A DNA stretch of 64,000 nt from Chryseobacterium lathyri (GCF_030812195.1 NZ_JAUSSF010000001.1:186001-250000), one strand, 5' to 3'; positions 33,280 through 41,990 are shown, counted from the first letter of the stretch. The notes: generated from the letters alone by a model not told the origin. Made by a program: numbers and translations.

Positions 33280-34908
33280 ATGGATTCAGTAAACAAACCG
33301 TTATTTCAAGATATTTTTAAAAGCGAAAACGAAATTCCTGACGAATATAAAGTTCCCGAGATCCACCAGAAGGTTTATCTTCTCAACGGAGAACTGGTAG
33401 AGTGGAAAGGAGAGGTTCAGGATATCTATTCGCCCGTCTGTATCCCTACGGAAAATGGTCTTGAGAGAAAACTTCTGGGAAGCATCCCTAATATTGGCCC
33501 TAAAGAGGCAGTGGAGGTCCTTGAAGCCTCCGTAAAAGCTTATGATAACGGTCTTGGAGAATGGCCTACGATGTCTGTTGAAGGCCGTATACAATGTATG
33601 CAGAAATTCGTCTATCTGATGATCGAACAGCGTGATCTGGTCATTAAATTGCTTATGTGGGAGATCGGGAAAACTTTAGCCGATTCAACAAAAGAATTTG
33701 ACCGTACTGTAGATTACATCAATCAAACCATTGATGCACTGAAGGATTTGGATAGGGAATCTTCCCGTTTCCAGGAGGCAGAAGGAACCATAGCGCAGAT
33801 AAGGAGAGCTCCGCTCGGAGTGGTTTTAAGCATGGGGCCGTTCAATTATCCTTTAAATGAGATCTTCACCACGTTGATTCCTGCCCTCATCATGGGAAAT
33901 ACTATTCTCTTTAAGCTTCCTAAACATGGTGTTCTAGCTCATTATCCTTTATTAAATGCATTTAAAGAAGCCTTTCCAAAAGGGACGGTAAATACACTTT
34001 ACGGCAAAGGTTCAGAGATTATTACCCCGATCATGGAAAGCGGAAAAGTAAATGTTCTTGCCTTTATAGGATCCAGCAAAGTGGCCAATGGACTAAAGAA
34101 GCTGCATCCCAAAGTAAACCGTCTGCGTGCCATTCTCAGCCTTGATGCTAAAAATGCTGCCATCGTTACTAAAAATGCTGATCTGAATGTTGCAGTAAAC
34201 GAATGTATCCTGGGAGCACTGTCGTTCAACGGACAACGGTGCACAGCACTGAAGCTTATATTTGTTCAAAAAGAGATTGCTGAAGAGTTTACCCGTAAAT
34301 TAAGTGCTGCTGTTTCTGCCCTGAAACCTGGTCTTCCATGGGAAAAAGACGTAAAAGTCACTCCGCTTCCGGAAGTCAATAAACCGCCTTACTTAAAAGA
34401 ATGTATTGATGATGCATTGACAAAAGGAGCGAAGGTTTTAAATGAAAATGGAGGTTTTACCGAAGAATCTTTTGTATTTCCTGCTGTGGTTTATCCTGTC
34501 AACACCGATATGAAGCTGTACCATGAAGAGCAGTTCGGGCCCGTGATTCCAGTAGTGCCATTTGAAGATATAGAAGAGCCTATAGAGTATCAGGTAAATG
34601 CTTCACACGGAATGCAGGTGAGTATTTTTAGTGAAGATCCACAGGAAGTTTCCAGACTAATTGATCCGTTTGTGAATTTGGTTAGCCGTGTCAACATCAA
34701 TTGCCAGGCACAGCGAGGCCCCGATGTTTTTCCATTCACAGGAAGAAAAGACAGCGCAGAGGGAACGCTTTCTGTTTTTGATGCCCTTCGCTCATTTTCA
34801 ATCAGGTCTCTGGTAGCCGCAAAGTTGACTGATTCCAACAAAAAACTATTAAATACAATTGTAAGAGAACATGATTCTAATTTTTTAAGCACGGACTACA
34901 TTTTCTAG
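33280..34908 (+). CDS. GapN-like aldehyde dehydrogenase
   Basis: 542 residues of the ALDH superfamily, closest to non-phosphorylating NADP glyceraldehyde-3-phosphate dehydrogenases, which make 3-phosphoglycerate and NADPH. Present: GPFNYPLNE with the oxyanion Asn189, FKLPKHG with the cofactor Lys, and nucleophile Cys321 in SFNGQRCTALK. Unusual: the segment normally LELGGK reads LSLDAKN, so the conserved general-base Glu is Ser287. The HEEQFGPVIPVVPFED region is normal. I recall related Bacteroidota sequences with LDAKN here, suggesting a subfamily. Activity on G3P is inferred. Confidence 0.85.
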   Translation: MDSVNKPLFQDIFKSENEIPDEYKVPEIHQKVYLLNGELVEWKGEVQDIYSPVCIPTENGLERKLLGSIPNIGPKEAVEVLEASVKAYDNGLGEWPTMSVEGRIQCMQKFVYLMIEQRDLVIKLLMWEIGKTLADSTKEFDRTVDYINQTIDALKDLDRESSRFQEAEGTIAQIRRAPLGVVLSMGPFNYPLNEIFTTLIPALIMGNTILFKLPKHGVLAHYPLLNAFKEAFPKGTVNTLYGKGSEIITPIMESGKVNVLAFIGSSKVANGLKKLHPKVNRLRAILSLDAKNAAIVTKNADLNVAVNECILGALSFNGQRCTALKLIFVQKEIAEEFTRKLSAAVSALKPGLPWEKDVKVTPLPEVNKPPYLKECIDDALTKGAKVLNENGGFTEESFVFPAVVYPVNTDMKLYHEEQFGPVIPVVPFEDIEEPIEYQVNASHGMQVSIFSEDPQEVSRLIDPFVNLVSRVNINCQAQRGPDVFPFTGRKDSAEGTLSVFDALRSFSIRSLVAAKLTDSNKKLLNTIVREHDSNFLSTDYIF

Positions 34909-35017
34909 ACATTTTTTTTAATTCTATTTAACATAAAATAATAATCCTAAATAAATTTCTTTATTTTTTGAGGATTTTGTACTTTGATGCGTAGAGTTTT
35001 TAATTTTTATGTTAAAA

Positions 35018-35048
35018 AAAATCAATATTTTATCAAAATATTGATTTT
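35018..35048. promoter_or_regulatory. Perfect 14-bp palindrome upstream of sigma factor 1
   Basis: AAAATCAATATTTT (35018-35031), ATC, AAAATATTGATTTT (35035-35048). It lies 17 bp before the start codon and abuts TTTTCGAATA. Could be an operator for a dimeric regulator or a 5'-UTR hairpin over the ribosome entry site. Confidence 0.6.
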
Positions 35049-35065
35049 CGAATAGAGTTTCAATA

Positions 35066-35575
35066 ATGTCTTTAATGGAAAAAGAATTTTTGGAGAAAAT
35101 TGAGAAGCATAAAGGTGTTATTTTCAAGATCTCTAAAATGTATATGGACGATCAGGATGATCAGAATGATCTTTACCAGGAGATCATTTATCAGGCCTGG
35201 AAATCATATGGTGATTTCCAAAGGAAGAGTGACTTCTCAACATGGCTCTACAGAACTGCACTAAATACAGCGATCGTATTTCTACGCAGCAAAAAAAAAC
35301 GTAGTTTTATACAAAATCAGGGAGTAGAAAATCTTGTCATTCCGCAAGAATCTTACAACGATGCAGATGATAAAAATATGAAGCTAATGTATGAAGCTAT
35401 CCACCAGCTCAGCCCCATAGACAAAGCGCTTATTTTTTTCTTTTTGGAAGACTTTCCCGGCAAAGAAATTGCCAAGCAGTTAGGAATAACTGAAGTGAAT
35501 GCTCGCGTAAAGTTGAACAGAGCTAAAACAAAATTGAAGGAGATCATCGAAAAGCAAAAAAAAGATCAGATTTAA
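35066..35575 (+). CDS. ECF-type RNA polymerase sigma factor 1
   Basis: 169 residues. Region 2 is QNDLYQEIIYQAWKSYGDF followed by DFSTWLYRTALNTAIVFLR (core binding and -10 recognition). Region 4 is IDKALIFFFLEDFPGKEIA, then LGITEVNARVKLNRAK (helix-turn-helix for -35). It is paired with the membrane protein gene 11 bp downstream, a likely regulator of its activity. Sigma factor 2 at 36894 is a clear paralogue (IEKHKGxIFKISKMYM shared). A long palindrome precedes it. Confidence 0.92.
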   Translation: MSLMEKEFLEKIEKHKGVIFKISKMYMDDQDDQNDLYQEIIYQAWKSYGDFQRKSDFSTWLYRTALNTAIVFLRSKKKRSFIQNQGVENLVIPQESYNDADDKNMKLMYEAIHQLSPIDKALIFFFLEDFPGKEIAKQLGITEVNARVKLNRAKTKLKEIIEKQKKDQI

Positions 35576-35586
35576 AACAGAAACAG

Positions 35587-36402
35587 ATGGAGTTAGAAAA
35601 TTTTAAAGAACTTTGGAATAAAGACAACAGGCAGGATCCGCCTGAAATTTCTCTCGAAAAGCAGCGTGAAATTCATTCACCGATGCAGATGCTGAAGATC
35701 AACATGGAAACAGAATTCTGGTTGATGGTTATCACTCTGCCAATGCTTCTGATAGGGTTTCCATTTGCTTCCGGTGATACGAATATCGTTATTATATCGG
35801 CTTTTGTCGTGGCCTTGACACTTGCTTTAATCATTTATTTTTATTCCCGTTTTCTAAAACTTTATAGAATACTCCGTAAAAGCGGTATTAATACAAACTA
35901 TGATCTGTTTAACCTTAAAACGCAGCTTCTGATATCAAAAGAAATCTATATTTCCTATTATATTTCCTACATTCCGCTTGCCTTTTTGCTATCTCTTATC
36001 AAGATCAATTTTCATTTTGAAGTAAAATACAACCTTGCCATTTTCGGGATCAGTTTCCTAATCACGCTGATGCTTGTATGGTTTATTATAAAATATTGGA
36101 TTTATTATATGTATGGTCGGTATATTGAAGATGTCGTACGCCTGGTTGACGAACTGAACGGGCTGGAAGTAAGGCTCAAAAAAATGCAGCAAAATTCATG
36201 GTTTGAAAGGTCCCAGAGGTTTTTCATGAATAAGTTCGGACTCAGTGGAAATATACTGAATACAGTTATATGGTTTGTTTCGGTATATATTTTTATCATT
36301 GGTTTTTTGACAGTGATTCTTCTGCTTTTCATCATTATTGGAGTAAAGCTTGACTTTATTGATATCCAGTCCCTTCAAAAGGCCTTGAACAGCCTGAATT
36401 AA
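35587..36402 (+). CDS. Membrane protein paired with sigma factor 1 (putative anti-sigma)
   Basis: 271 residues. Cytoplasmic N-terminus ELENFKELWNKDNRQDPPEISLEKQ, then about five membrane helices. The segment LKxxWNxD...PEIS is conserved in the partner of sigma factor 2, so it may be the sigma-contacting part. No zinc anti-sigma (HxxxCxxC) motif is present. The last 70 residues, with a further helix, are absent from the shorter paralogue. The anti-sigma role is inferred from position and pairing only. Confidence 0.72.
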   Translation: MELENFKELWNKDNRQDPPEISLEKQREIHSPMQMLKINMETEFWLMVITLPMLLIGFPFASGDTNIVIISAFVVALTLALIIYFYSRFLKLYRILRKSGINTNYDLFNLKTQLLISKEIYISYYISYIPLAFLLSLIKINFHFEVKYNLAIFGISFLITLMLVWFIIKYWIYYMYGRYIEDVVRLVDELNGLEVRLKKMQQNSWFERSQRFFMNKFGLSGNILNTVIWFVSVYIFIIGFLTVILLLFIIIGVKLDFIDIQSLQKALNSLN

Positions 36403-36431
36403 AATTCCCTTTATCTTAAGAAAACAAATTG

Positions 36432-36463
36432 AATCCTGGCAAAAATTATTGTCAGGATTTTTT
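36432..36463 (+). terminator. Terminator after membrane protein 1
   Basis: Stem AATCCTGGCAA (36432-36442) / TTGTCAGGATT (36449-36459), one G-T wobble, T-run. Confidence 0.78.
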
Positions 36464-36796
36464 ATAGAAAATTTAATAATTTCTGATAATAATAGTATTG
36501 TTAAAAACAGCTGTAATAAAGAGTTGGTGAATGGTATGAAAAATAAAGAATTTCAAATTTCACTTTTTAGTGTAAAATTTTTTTAAAAAATGTAACATTC
36601 TTGCTTTTTTTCTACTAACTAATGGAAATGTGAAATGTTAGTAATGTATTTGGACTTGTGATTGCTCAAATTTAAACTGACTGTTCAATTAATTAGTACA
36701 CTTTTCTTAAAGAGTATTAATTAAAATTATTTCGTACAAAGGCTCTGTTTTTTATAAACAGATGTTGGAGTAGAGCTTAAAAAAACACACAATGAG

Positions 36797-36827
36797 ATCC
36801 GACAGAAACTTTCTGCCGGATTTTTTT
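36797..36827 (+). terminator. Terminator/attenuator-like hairpin before sigma factor 2
   Basis: ATCCG (36797-36801) / CGGAT (36817-36821) extended by CAGAAA/TTTCTG with one mismatch, then seven T; no ORF ends here. Confidence 0.7.
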
Positions 36828-36893
36828 ATTTTAAGAAAGAAATATTTGTAACATTTTTTTGCATTTCGAACTAACTCTATAGAGCCCGGAACC

Positions 36894-37394
36894 ATGAACT
36901 CATTAGAGCAGGAATTTTTAAATAAAATTGAAAAACATAAAGGAATCATTTTTAAGATTTCCAAAATGTATATGTCCGAAAAAGATGACCGCGATGATCT
37001 TTTCCAGGAAATAACCTACCAGATCTGGAAAGCATATCCGCATTTCAAGGGACAAAGCGAATTTTCTACGTGGCTGTACAGAATTGCACTCAATACGGCG
37101 ATTATTTTTCTAAAAACAGAGAAAAAAAGAAGCTTTATTTCTAATGAAGATTTCTCCCGATATAAAATCATTCAGGATGAGTATGACGATGAAAAGGAAG
37201 AAAAACTGGTTCAGATGTATGAAGCGATCCGCAAACTGAACTCCATCGATAAAGCATTCATTTTTTATTACCTGGAAGATTTTTCAGGAAAGCAAATCGC
37301 AGAACAGATGGGAATTTCTGAAGGCAATGCAAGGGTAAGAATGAACCGTGCTAAAAATAAATTGAAGGATATTTTAAATTCAAATAAATCTTAA
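36894..37394 (+). CDS. ECF-type RNA polymerase sigma factor 2
   Basis: 166 residues, paralogue of sigma factor 1. Region 2: DDRDDLFQEITYQIWKAYPHF and FSTWLYRIALNTAIIFLK; region 4: IDKAFIFYYLEDFSGKQIA then MGISEGNARVRMNRAK. Followed 17 bp later by its own membrane partner, repeating the organisation of the first pair. Upstream is ATTTCGAACTA, resembling TTTTCGAATA before sigma factor 1, which might reflect a shared autoregulated promoter element. Signals sensed are unknown. Confidence 0.92.
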   Translation: MNSLEQEFLNKIEKHKGIIFKISKMYMSEKDDRDDLFQEITYQIWKAYPHFKGQSEFSTWLYRIALNTAIIFLKTEKKRSFISNEDFSRYKIIQDEYDDEKEEKLVQMYEAIRKLNSIDKAFIFYYLEDFSGKQIAEQMGISEGNARVRMNRAKNKLKDILNSNKS

Positions 37395-37411
37395 TTTTTA
37401 AATCAATACCA

Positions 37412-38002
37412 ATGAATATAGATGAATTAAAAAATGTATGGAATGAAGATGTTTCGGAAGAAACTCCCGAAATAAGTATTGAACAGAGAAATAGGATCAA
37501 TCTGCCATTGGAAAAAGTGCGTAAAAATATGCGTATGGAGTTTTGGTTTGTAATTGGGGTCTTTATTTTTTCATTTATAGTATGCGCCTTCTGCAGGCCG
37601 TTTAAACTCCAGTTTTATATTACGGTTCTTATAGCCTCAATGCTTCTTGTCACCATCTTCTTTTTCAGTAAATTTTTCAGACTTTACAAGGATATCAGCG
37701 ATCCTATGCTGAAAACCTACGACTCTTTAAAAGATATGGTCATGCAGTTCAATCTAAATAAACAGTATTATCTGTCCTATTATCTAAGCTTTGTTCCTTT
37801 TATTGTCTGCGAAATGATCATCGTCATAGAATTTATCCCGTGGCCTAAGCCAATGAGTGAGATGAAAATTGCTGTGATCCTGATAAGCTCTGTCACAGTA
37901 GGGCTTTTTGTACTCTTTATAAGTGGAAAATTCTGGTTTTACCGTTATTACGGAAGGTATATCGTACATATAGAAAACCTTTTAAAGGAATTAAAAAAAT
38001 GA
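37412..38002 (+). CDS. Membrane protein paired with sigma factor 2 (putative anti-sigma)
   Basis: 196 residues. Cytoplasmic N-terminus NIDELKNVWNEDVSEETPEISIEQR, aligned with LKELWNKD...PEISLEK of the paralogue, then four membrane helices and a short basic-aromatic tail. It lacks the extra C-terminal helix of the first partner. Anti-sigma function is inferred from the duplicated two-gene arrangement; there is no canonical anti-sigma zinc motif. Confidence 0.72.
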   Translation: MNIDELKNVWNEDVSEETPEISIEQRNRINLPLEKVRKNMRMEFWFVIGVFIFSFIVCAFCRPFKLQFYITVLIASMLLVTIFFFSKFFRLYKDISDPMLKTYDSLKDMVMQFNLNKQYYLSYYLSFVPFIVCEMIIVIEFIPWPKPMSEMKIAVILISSVTVGLFVLFISGKFWFYRYYGRYIVHIENLLKELKK

Positions 38003-38006
38003 AAAC

Positions 38007-38037
38007 AGTTTCGGCGGGCTGAAAGCCCGCCGAAACT
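38007..38037. terminator. Bidirectional terminator between sigma pair 2 and S41 peptidase
   Basis: Perfect 14-bp stem AGTTTCGGCGGGCT / AGCCCGCCGAAACT with GAA loop, between convergent genes; AT-rich tails are short. Confidence 0.85.
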
Positions 38038-38044
38038 TTACAAA

Positions 38045-39577
38045 TTATTTGTTTTCTCTCTCTTCTGCAATTTTATTTTTTACCCAGTCCAGTTGCGGGT
38101 CCTTTTTATTGATAATATCTTGCATACTTTCTGTGACGGTAACATCCGGTGCAACTCCTCTTTTCATATTCAGAAAATCAATGTTGGGCTGTACCAACAG
38201 CAGTCCGATAGGAAGATTAATCCTCGAATGCGGAAGTTTCTGATAAGAATAAAATCCGGCCACAGTGCCGTCATTGGCACCACCGGTTTCTTCGCCAACC
38301 AGGATTGCCCGTTTATCATACTTCAGTTTTGCCGTAATGATTGAGGATGCAGAAAAACTTCCGCCGTTGATCAGGACAAAGACTTTTCCTTGAAAAGCAT
38401 TTTTATTAGGTTTTGTAGGTTTGTCTGCCTTCATTTTGTAATACACTTTTCCATCCTTTTTATAAGTGCTGAAGGTTTGTGCAAAGACATAAGTGGGATA
38501 GGCTAGGCTCTTAAAAGCATATTGGAACGGAGTGCTTTTCCTGAAATAATTGGTTCTTAAGGGAGTAACCCTAGAGGCAAGCTGTGAAGGCTTTATCAGG
38601 ACATAAGGTTTCGGTGCTAGATATGAATACAGGTTATTGATCTCATGCAGAGATCCGCCATAATTATTGCGAACATCTATGATTAAATATTTGGATCCTG
38701 CATTTTTTATTTTTGAAAAAGTTTCTCTGTAAAACTTATCCGAATAATCACTTGAAAAACTCTTTATCTTTATATAAGCTGTTGTGCTGTCTCTATCCAG
38801 GAATTTAAAATTCCGGTTATAAGAATTGCTGAAGGCTACATAATCATTTACTTTCTTTTCCGGGGTTCGTTTTTCCTGTTCTTTATCCTTTTCGAGATCA
38901 TTTTTAGATTTAGATTCCCGGTGCAGAGTATAGGTCTGTTTTGTGCCGTTGTACAGTGTTTCTATAAATGCAGTATCTGTAAACCCGTTTTCTGCAGTAT
39001 AAAAATTAAAGAAAACATCCTTTAAAAAATAAGATTGAAAAGTTGTATTGTAACCGTCACTGCTGATCAGTTGACGGTATTTCTTTATATATTCTGATAC
39101 GGGAATATTATTGATAGCCAATACTTCAGTTCCCGGTTTTATATCTTCTATCGAATCCTTATTTTCAATAATATACAAATGATCATCCTGTATGTAATAT
39201 CCAAAACGGCTGAACATTCCCTTTTTATGTTCAAGAGCTTTAATCTGACTTTTAGTAAACTTTTTTCTTGGAATTCTGAGTGCCAGATGCCCCTCACGGA
39301 TATCGGCAATGACGGGCTGCAATTTAAAATAAAACTGAAGTGGAGTTAATGGCTGATTGATCGTTTGTTTAAGACTGTCAAATTTATAGTCAAGATCCTT
39401 TTGGGAAATATACCAGTACAGCTGGGGGTGCATCTTTTGAAGCTTTAAGTAGGCATAATCTATATCTTCCTTAAGCTCTTCAGGGCCGATGCATGCTGCT
39501 CTTTGCTCATTATATCTTCTGATAGATGAGCATGAAGAGAGTGCTGCTGCAAGCAGTATTATCGAATAATTTTTCAA
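38045..39577 (-). CDS. S41-family peptidase lipoprotein, TTG start
   Basis: 510 residues. Starts at TTG (39577-39575): no ATG lies between the upstream in-frame stop and the signal peptide LKNYSIILLAAALSSCSS. Lipobox LSSC makes it a lipoprotein. A PDZ-like segment (IKPGTEVLAINNIPVSEYI, about 140-160) precedes the S41 catalytic domain, which has LIDVRNNYGG and the nucleophile Ser in NGGSFSASSIITA, as in C-terminal processing peptidases. The expected Lys partner follows later (KLKYDKRAILVGEETGG). Probably a periplasmic protease; substrate unknown. Confidence 0.88.
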   Translation of the reverse strand: MKNYSIILLAAALSSCSSIRRYNEQRAACIGPEELKEDIDYAYLKLQKMHPQLYWYISQKDLDYKFDSLKQTINQPLTPLQFYFKLQPVIADIREGHLALRIPRKKFTKSQIKALEHKKGMFSRFGYYIQDDHLYIIENKDSIEDIKPGTEVLAINNIPVSEYIKKYRQLISSDGYNTTFQSYFLKDVFFNFYTAENGFTDTAFIETLYNGTKQTYTLHRESKSKNDLEKDKEQEKRTPEKKVNDYVAFSNSYNRNFKFLDRDSTTAYIKIKSFSSDYSDKFYRETFSKIKNAGSKYLIIDVRNNYGGSLHEINNLYSYLAPKPYVLIKPSQLASRVTPLRTNYFRKSTPFQYAFKSLAYPTYVFAQTFSTYKKDGKVYYKMKADKPTKPNKNAFQGKVFVLINGGSFSASSIITAKLKYDKRAILVGEETGGANDGTVAGFYSYQKLPHSRINLPIGLLLVQPNIDFLNMKRGVAPDVTVTESMQDIINKKDPQLDWVKNKIAEERENK

Positions 39578-39715
39578 CGTTTTTTGAATTTTTTTCAGTC
39601 AGCTAAGTTAAAAAGTTTAAGATTATTCTGATTTAAATAAATAATAAATTATTCAGAAAGCTTTATAAATTAAGTTAAAAAAATATTGAATTTTCGAGGT
39701 CAGACTAAAAGTCAA

Positions 39716-39723
39716 TACCTTTG
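39716..39723 (+). promoter_or_regulatory. Putative -7 box of metallo-hydrolase gene
   Basis: TACCTTTG fits TAnnTTTG, 18 bp before ATG 39741. Confidence 0.5.
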
Positions 39724-39740
39724 CAGCCTATTTTAACAAG

Positions 39741-40835
39741 ATGATATATTTGATTATACTGGTTGGTCTTTTCATGGCAGCTTACTTGATGGTAATGAAT
39801 ATGCCTGCTTTCGGAAGAGAGCCCAAAGGCAGAAGACTGGAACGTATAAAGAAATCTAAACTTTATAAAAACAGAAGATTCCAGAACATCAGCCATACCC
39901 CGTCTGTTGCCGAAGGTTACAGCACAATAAAAGTCACTTACAATTTTATTTTCGGTAAAAAACACCCATTGCTGAAACCTTTGAAAGATATTCCGTCTAT
40001 TCATACGGATTTAAAAAGTATTCGGAAAGATCAAGATGTTTTCATCTGGTTGGGGCACTCATCTTATTATCTGCAGACGGATGGCGTTTCTTTTCTCGTA
40101 GATCCTGTCCTGAGTTTATATGGTTCCCCATTTAAATATTTCAATAAAGCTTTTAAAGGCTCAGATCTATTTAAACCGGAAGATATTCCCAATCTGGATT
40201 ACCTGGTTATTACGCATGACCATTTTGATCATTTAGATTATCCAACAGTGAATTCAATCAGAGACCGGACAGGAACCGCTATTATTCCTTTGGGGGTGGG
40301 AGAACATTTGGAAAGATGGGGGTATCGTGAAGAAAACTTGATTGAAGAAGAATGGGGAACAGGAGTTCTTTTAAAAAATAGCCTGAAAATCACCTTTACA
40401 CCAGCAAGGCATTTTTCGGGAAGGAAAATAAAACAGAATAATACGCTGTGGACTTCCTATGTATTGGAAACTCCTACAAAAAGAATATTTCTGGGTGGTG
40501 ATAGCGGATACGACTCCCATTTTAAAACAATTGGAGAGCAGTTCGGACCTTTTGACTATGCAGTTCTTGAAAGTGGGCAGTATGATGAAGCCTGGAGATA
40601 TATCCACGCATTGCCGGAAGATGTCATTCAGGCGGCTATAGATCTTAAGGCGAAGAATATTATTCCTGTTCACTCCTCAAAATTTGCACTGGCTCTTCAT
40701 CCTTGGAATGAACCGCTTCAGAAAGTAACAGGTTTAGGGAAAGAAAAAGGGCTCAATATACTTACCCCGATGATCGGGGAAATAGTAGATATGAACGGCT
40801 CTTCCCATCAATTCATGGAGTGGTGGGAAGAGTGA
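39741..40835 (+). CDS. Metallo-beta-lactamase-fold hydrolase, NAPE-PLD-like
   Basis: 364 residues. A hydrophobic N-terminal helix (MIYLIILVGLFMAAYLMV) may anchor it to the membrane. The MBL domain has WLGHSSYYLQTDG, VDPVLSLYGSPF and the zinc motif ITHDHFDHLDY (HxHxDH), then RHFSGRK and LGGDSGYDSHF. This layout matches the NAPE-PLD/UlaG-like branch; phospholipase D-type activity on N-acyl phosphatidylethanolamines is possible but not provable here. Probably monocistronic. Confidence 0.87.
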   Translation: MIYLIILVGLFMAAYLMVMNMPAFGREPKGRRLERIKKSKLYKNRRFQNISHTPSVAEGYSTIKVTYNFIFGKKHPLLKPLKDIPSIHTDLKSIRKDQDVFIWLGHSSYYLQTDGVSFLVDPVLSLYGSPFKYFNKAFKGSDLFKPEDIPNLDYLVITHDHFDHLDYPTVNSIRDRTGTAIIPLGVGEHLERWGYREENLIEEEWGTGVLLKNSLKITFTPARHFSGRKIKQNNTLWTSYVLETPTKRIFLGGDSGYDSHFKTIGEQFGPFDYAVLESGQYDEAWRYIHALPEDVIQAAIDLKAKNIIPVHSSKFALALHPWNEPLQKVTGLGKEKGLNILTPMIGEIVDMNGSSHQFMEWWEE

Positions 40836-40836
40836 T

Positions 40837-41124
40837 TCAGGCATGCCAGATGTCTTTGTATCTTGCAGGATGATTCTCAAACTGCTGGCGTACAAAATCA
40901 CATTCAGGATCTACCAACAGGTCTTTTTCCTCAGAATAGCGTACCAATTCGTCAAGAAGCATTTTGGCGTATCCATGGCCTTCGCGTTCCTCGATAATTT
41001 TAGTGTAATAAACGATCAGCAGCCTTCCGTCAATTTTTATAGACATATATCCTGCTTTCTCTCCATCAATTAACAGTTGCAGTTCATCCTGATATGGTGA
41101 TATCTCAAACTTTATATTTTCCAT
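40837..41124 (-). CDS. GNAT-type N-acetyltransferase, short form
   Basis: 95 residues of the YidJ/COG2388-like minimal acetyltransferase. Strands LQLLIDGEKAGYMSIKIDG, then IEEREGHGYAKMLLDELVRY, where the acetyl-CoA-binding loop reads GHGYAK (usual RGxGIG), and LLVDPECDFVRQQFENHP containing the family's conserved C-terminal block. Substrate unknown. It overlaps no gene and is convergent with the NAPE-PLD-like gene at 1 bp. Confidence 0.85.
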   Translation of the reverse strand: MENIKFEISPYQDELQLLIDGEKAGYMSIKIDGRLLIVYYTKIIEEREGHGYAKMLLDELVRYSEEKDLLVDPECDFVRQQFENHPARYKDIWHA

Positions 41125-41542
41125 AATAATTAAGATTTAGTTAAGTTAAATGATTAGTTTATTCAGTTCATAAGCATTTAATAATCTGTCGACATCACAA
41201 TCCTTCCGGATTTATACTTCTCATTCTTAAAATTACAAATTAAAATAATACGAAACATGAGTTTTCAGGAAACTTAACGAATTTTAAGCTCTATTAATTC
41301 TAAAATTGAGAGAATATTGAATAATAAATCCATGATTTCATTTGCAACAGATAAACAATAATTTATACCATCAAATATTTCATAAATATATATTCTTTCG
41401 CATTATAAATCAGAAAAGTGATGATAATTGTGTTCAGATTATCAATTAGTTATGTTTATTTAACAAAAGATTGTGAATGTGTTTCGTGACTTGGCATTTT
41501 AATTGACTATGCTAAAACAGTTTAACTTTAAAACAAGATAAG
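41125..41542 (+). other. 418-bp intergenic region, no feature recognised
   Basis: AT-rich spacer between divergent genes, presumably holding promoters of both. I found no TAnnTTTG box at a suitable distance, no strong hairpin and no ORF with coding character. Confidence 0.5.
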
Positions 41543-41962
41543 ATGAAAAAAATATTAATCGCATTAATGCTTGCGGGCACATTTGGCCTTACCTATGCAC
41601 AATCAGATTATTATAACGATTACAGAAGAAGTATAACAGATGTTAATTGGCAAACAGTAGCGGCAGACCTTCTGCTTTCTGTAGTACAGACCAACCAGCT
41701 GAATGCTTTAAATGACAGATACCGTGATTATGATTCCTGGAACAGGGTATACGTAAGCAATCCTGACCGATGGAGAGAAGACCGATATTATGAAATAGAA
41801 AGAATACTTGGAAGGGAGAAATATACCAAGTTTAAAACCAAATATTATAAAGGTCAGAATCCGGTAGCTGTTTATAACCGTAACAAAAATAATTACAAGA
41901 AAGTGAAGGTCCAAAAGGCCAAAGTATATAAAGTGAATAAGAAAAACGGAAATCATCACTAG
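41543..41962 (+). CDS. Small secreted Tyr- and Lys-rich protein
   Basis: 139 residues. Signal peptide MKKILIALMLAGTFGLTYAQ. Middle part WQTVAADLLLSVVQTNQLNAL and RYYEIERILGREKYTKFKTKYY is helical and shares the look, but not the diagnostic LTxxQ motif, of Spy/CpxP-type periplasmic proteins. The tail NRNKNNYKKVKVQKAKVYKVNKKNGNHH is strongly basic. Followed by a long terminator. I do not recognise the family. Confidence 0.72.
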   Translation: MKKILIALMLAGTFGLTYAQSDYYNDYRRSITDVNWQTVAADLLLSVVQTNQLNALNDRYRDYDSWNRVYVSNPDRWREDRYYEIERILGREKYTKFKTKYYKGQNPVAVYNRNKNNYKKVKVQKAKVYKVNKKNGNHH

Positions 41963-41990
41963 ACCCATTATCAACTATATATTCAATTTT

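Larger units (their letters stand above)
36403..36893 (+). other. 491-bp intergenic region with two terminators
   Basis: No protein gene. It holds a terminator at 36432-36463 for the upstream operon, an AT-rich stretch, then a foldable segment: TCTGTTT (36744-36750) / AAACAGA (36756-36762), with alternative pairing GCTCT (36742) / AGAGC (36772). A second terminator follows at 36797-36827, only 67 bp before sigma factor 2. The last two may be a small RNA or an attenuated leader. Confidence 0.6.
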
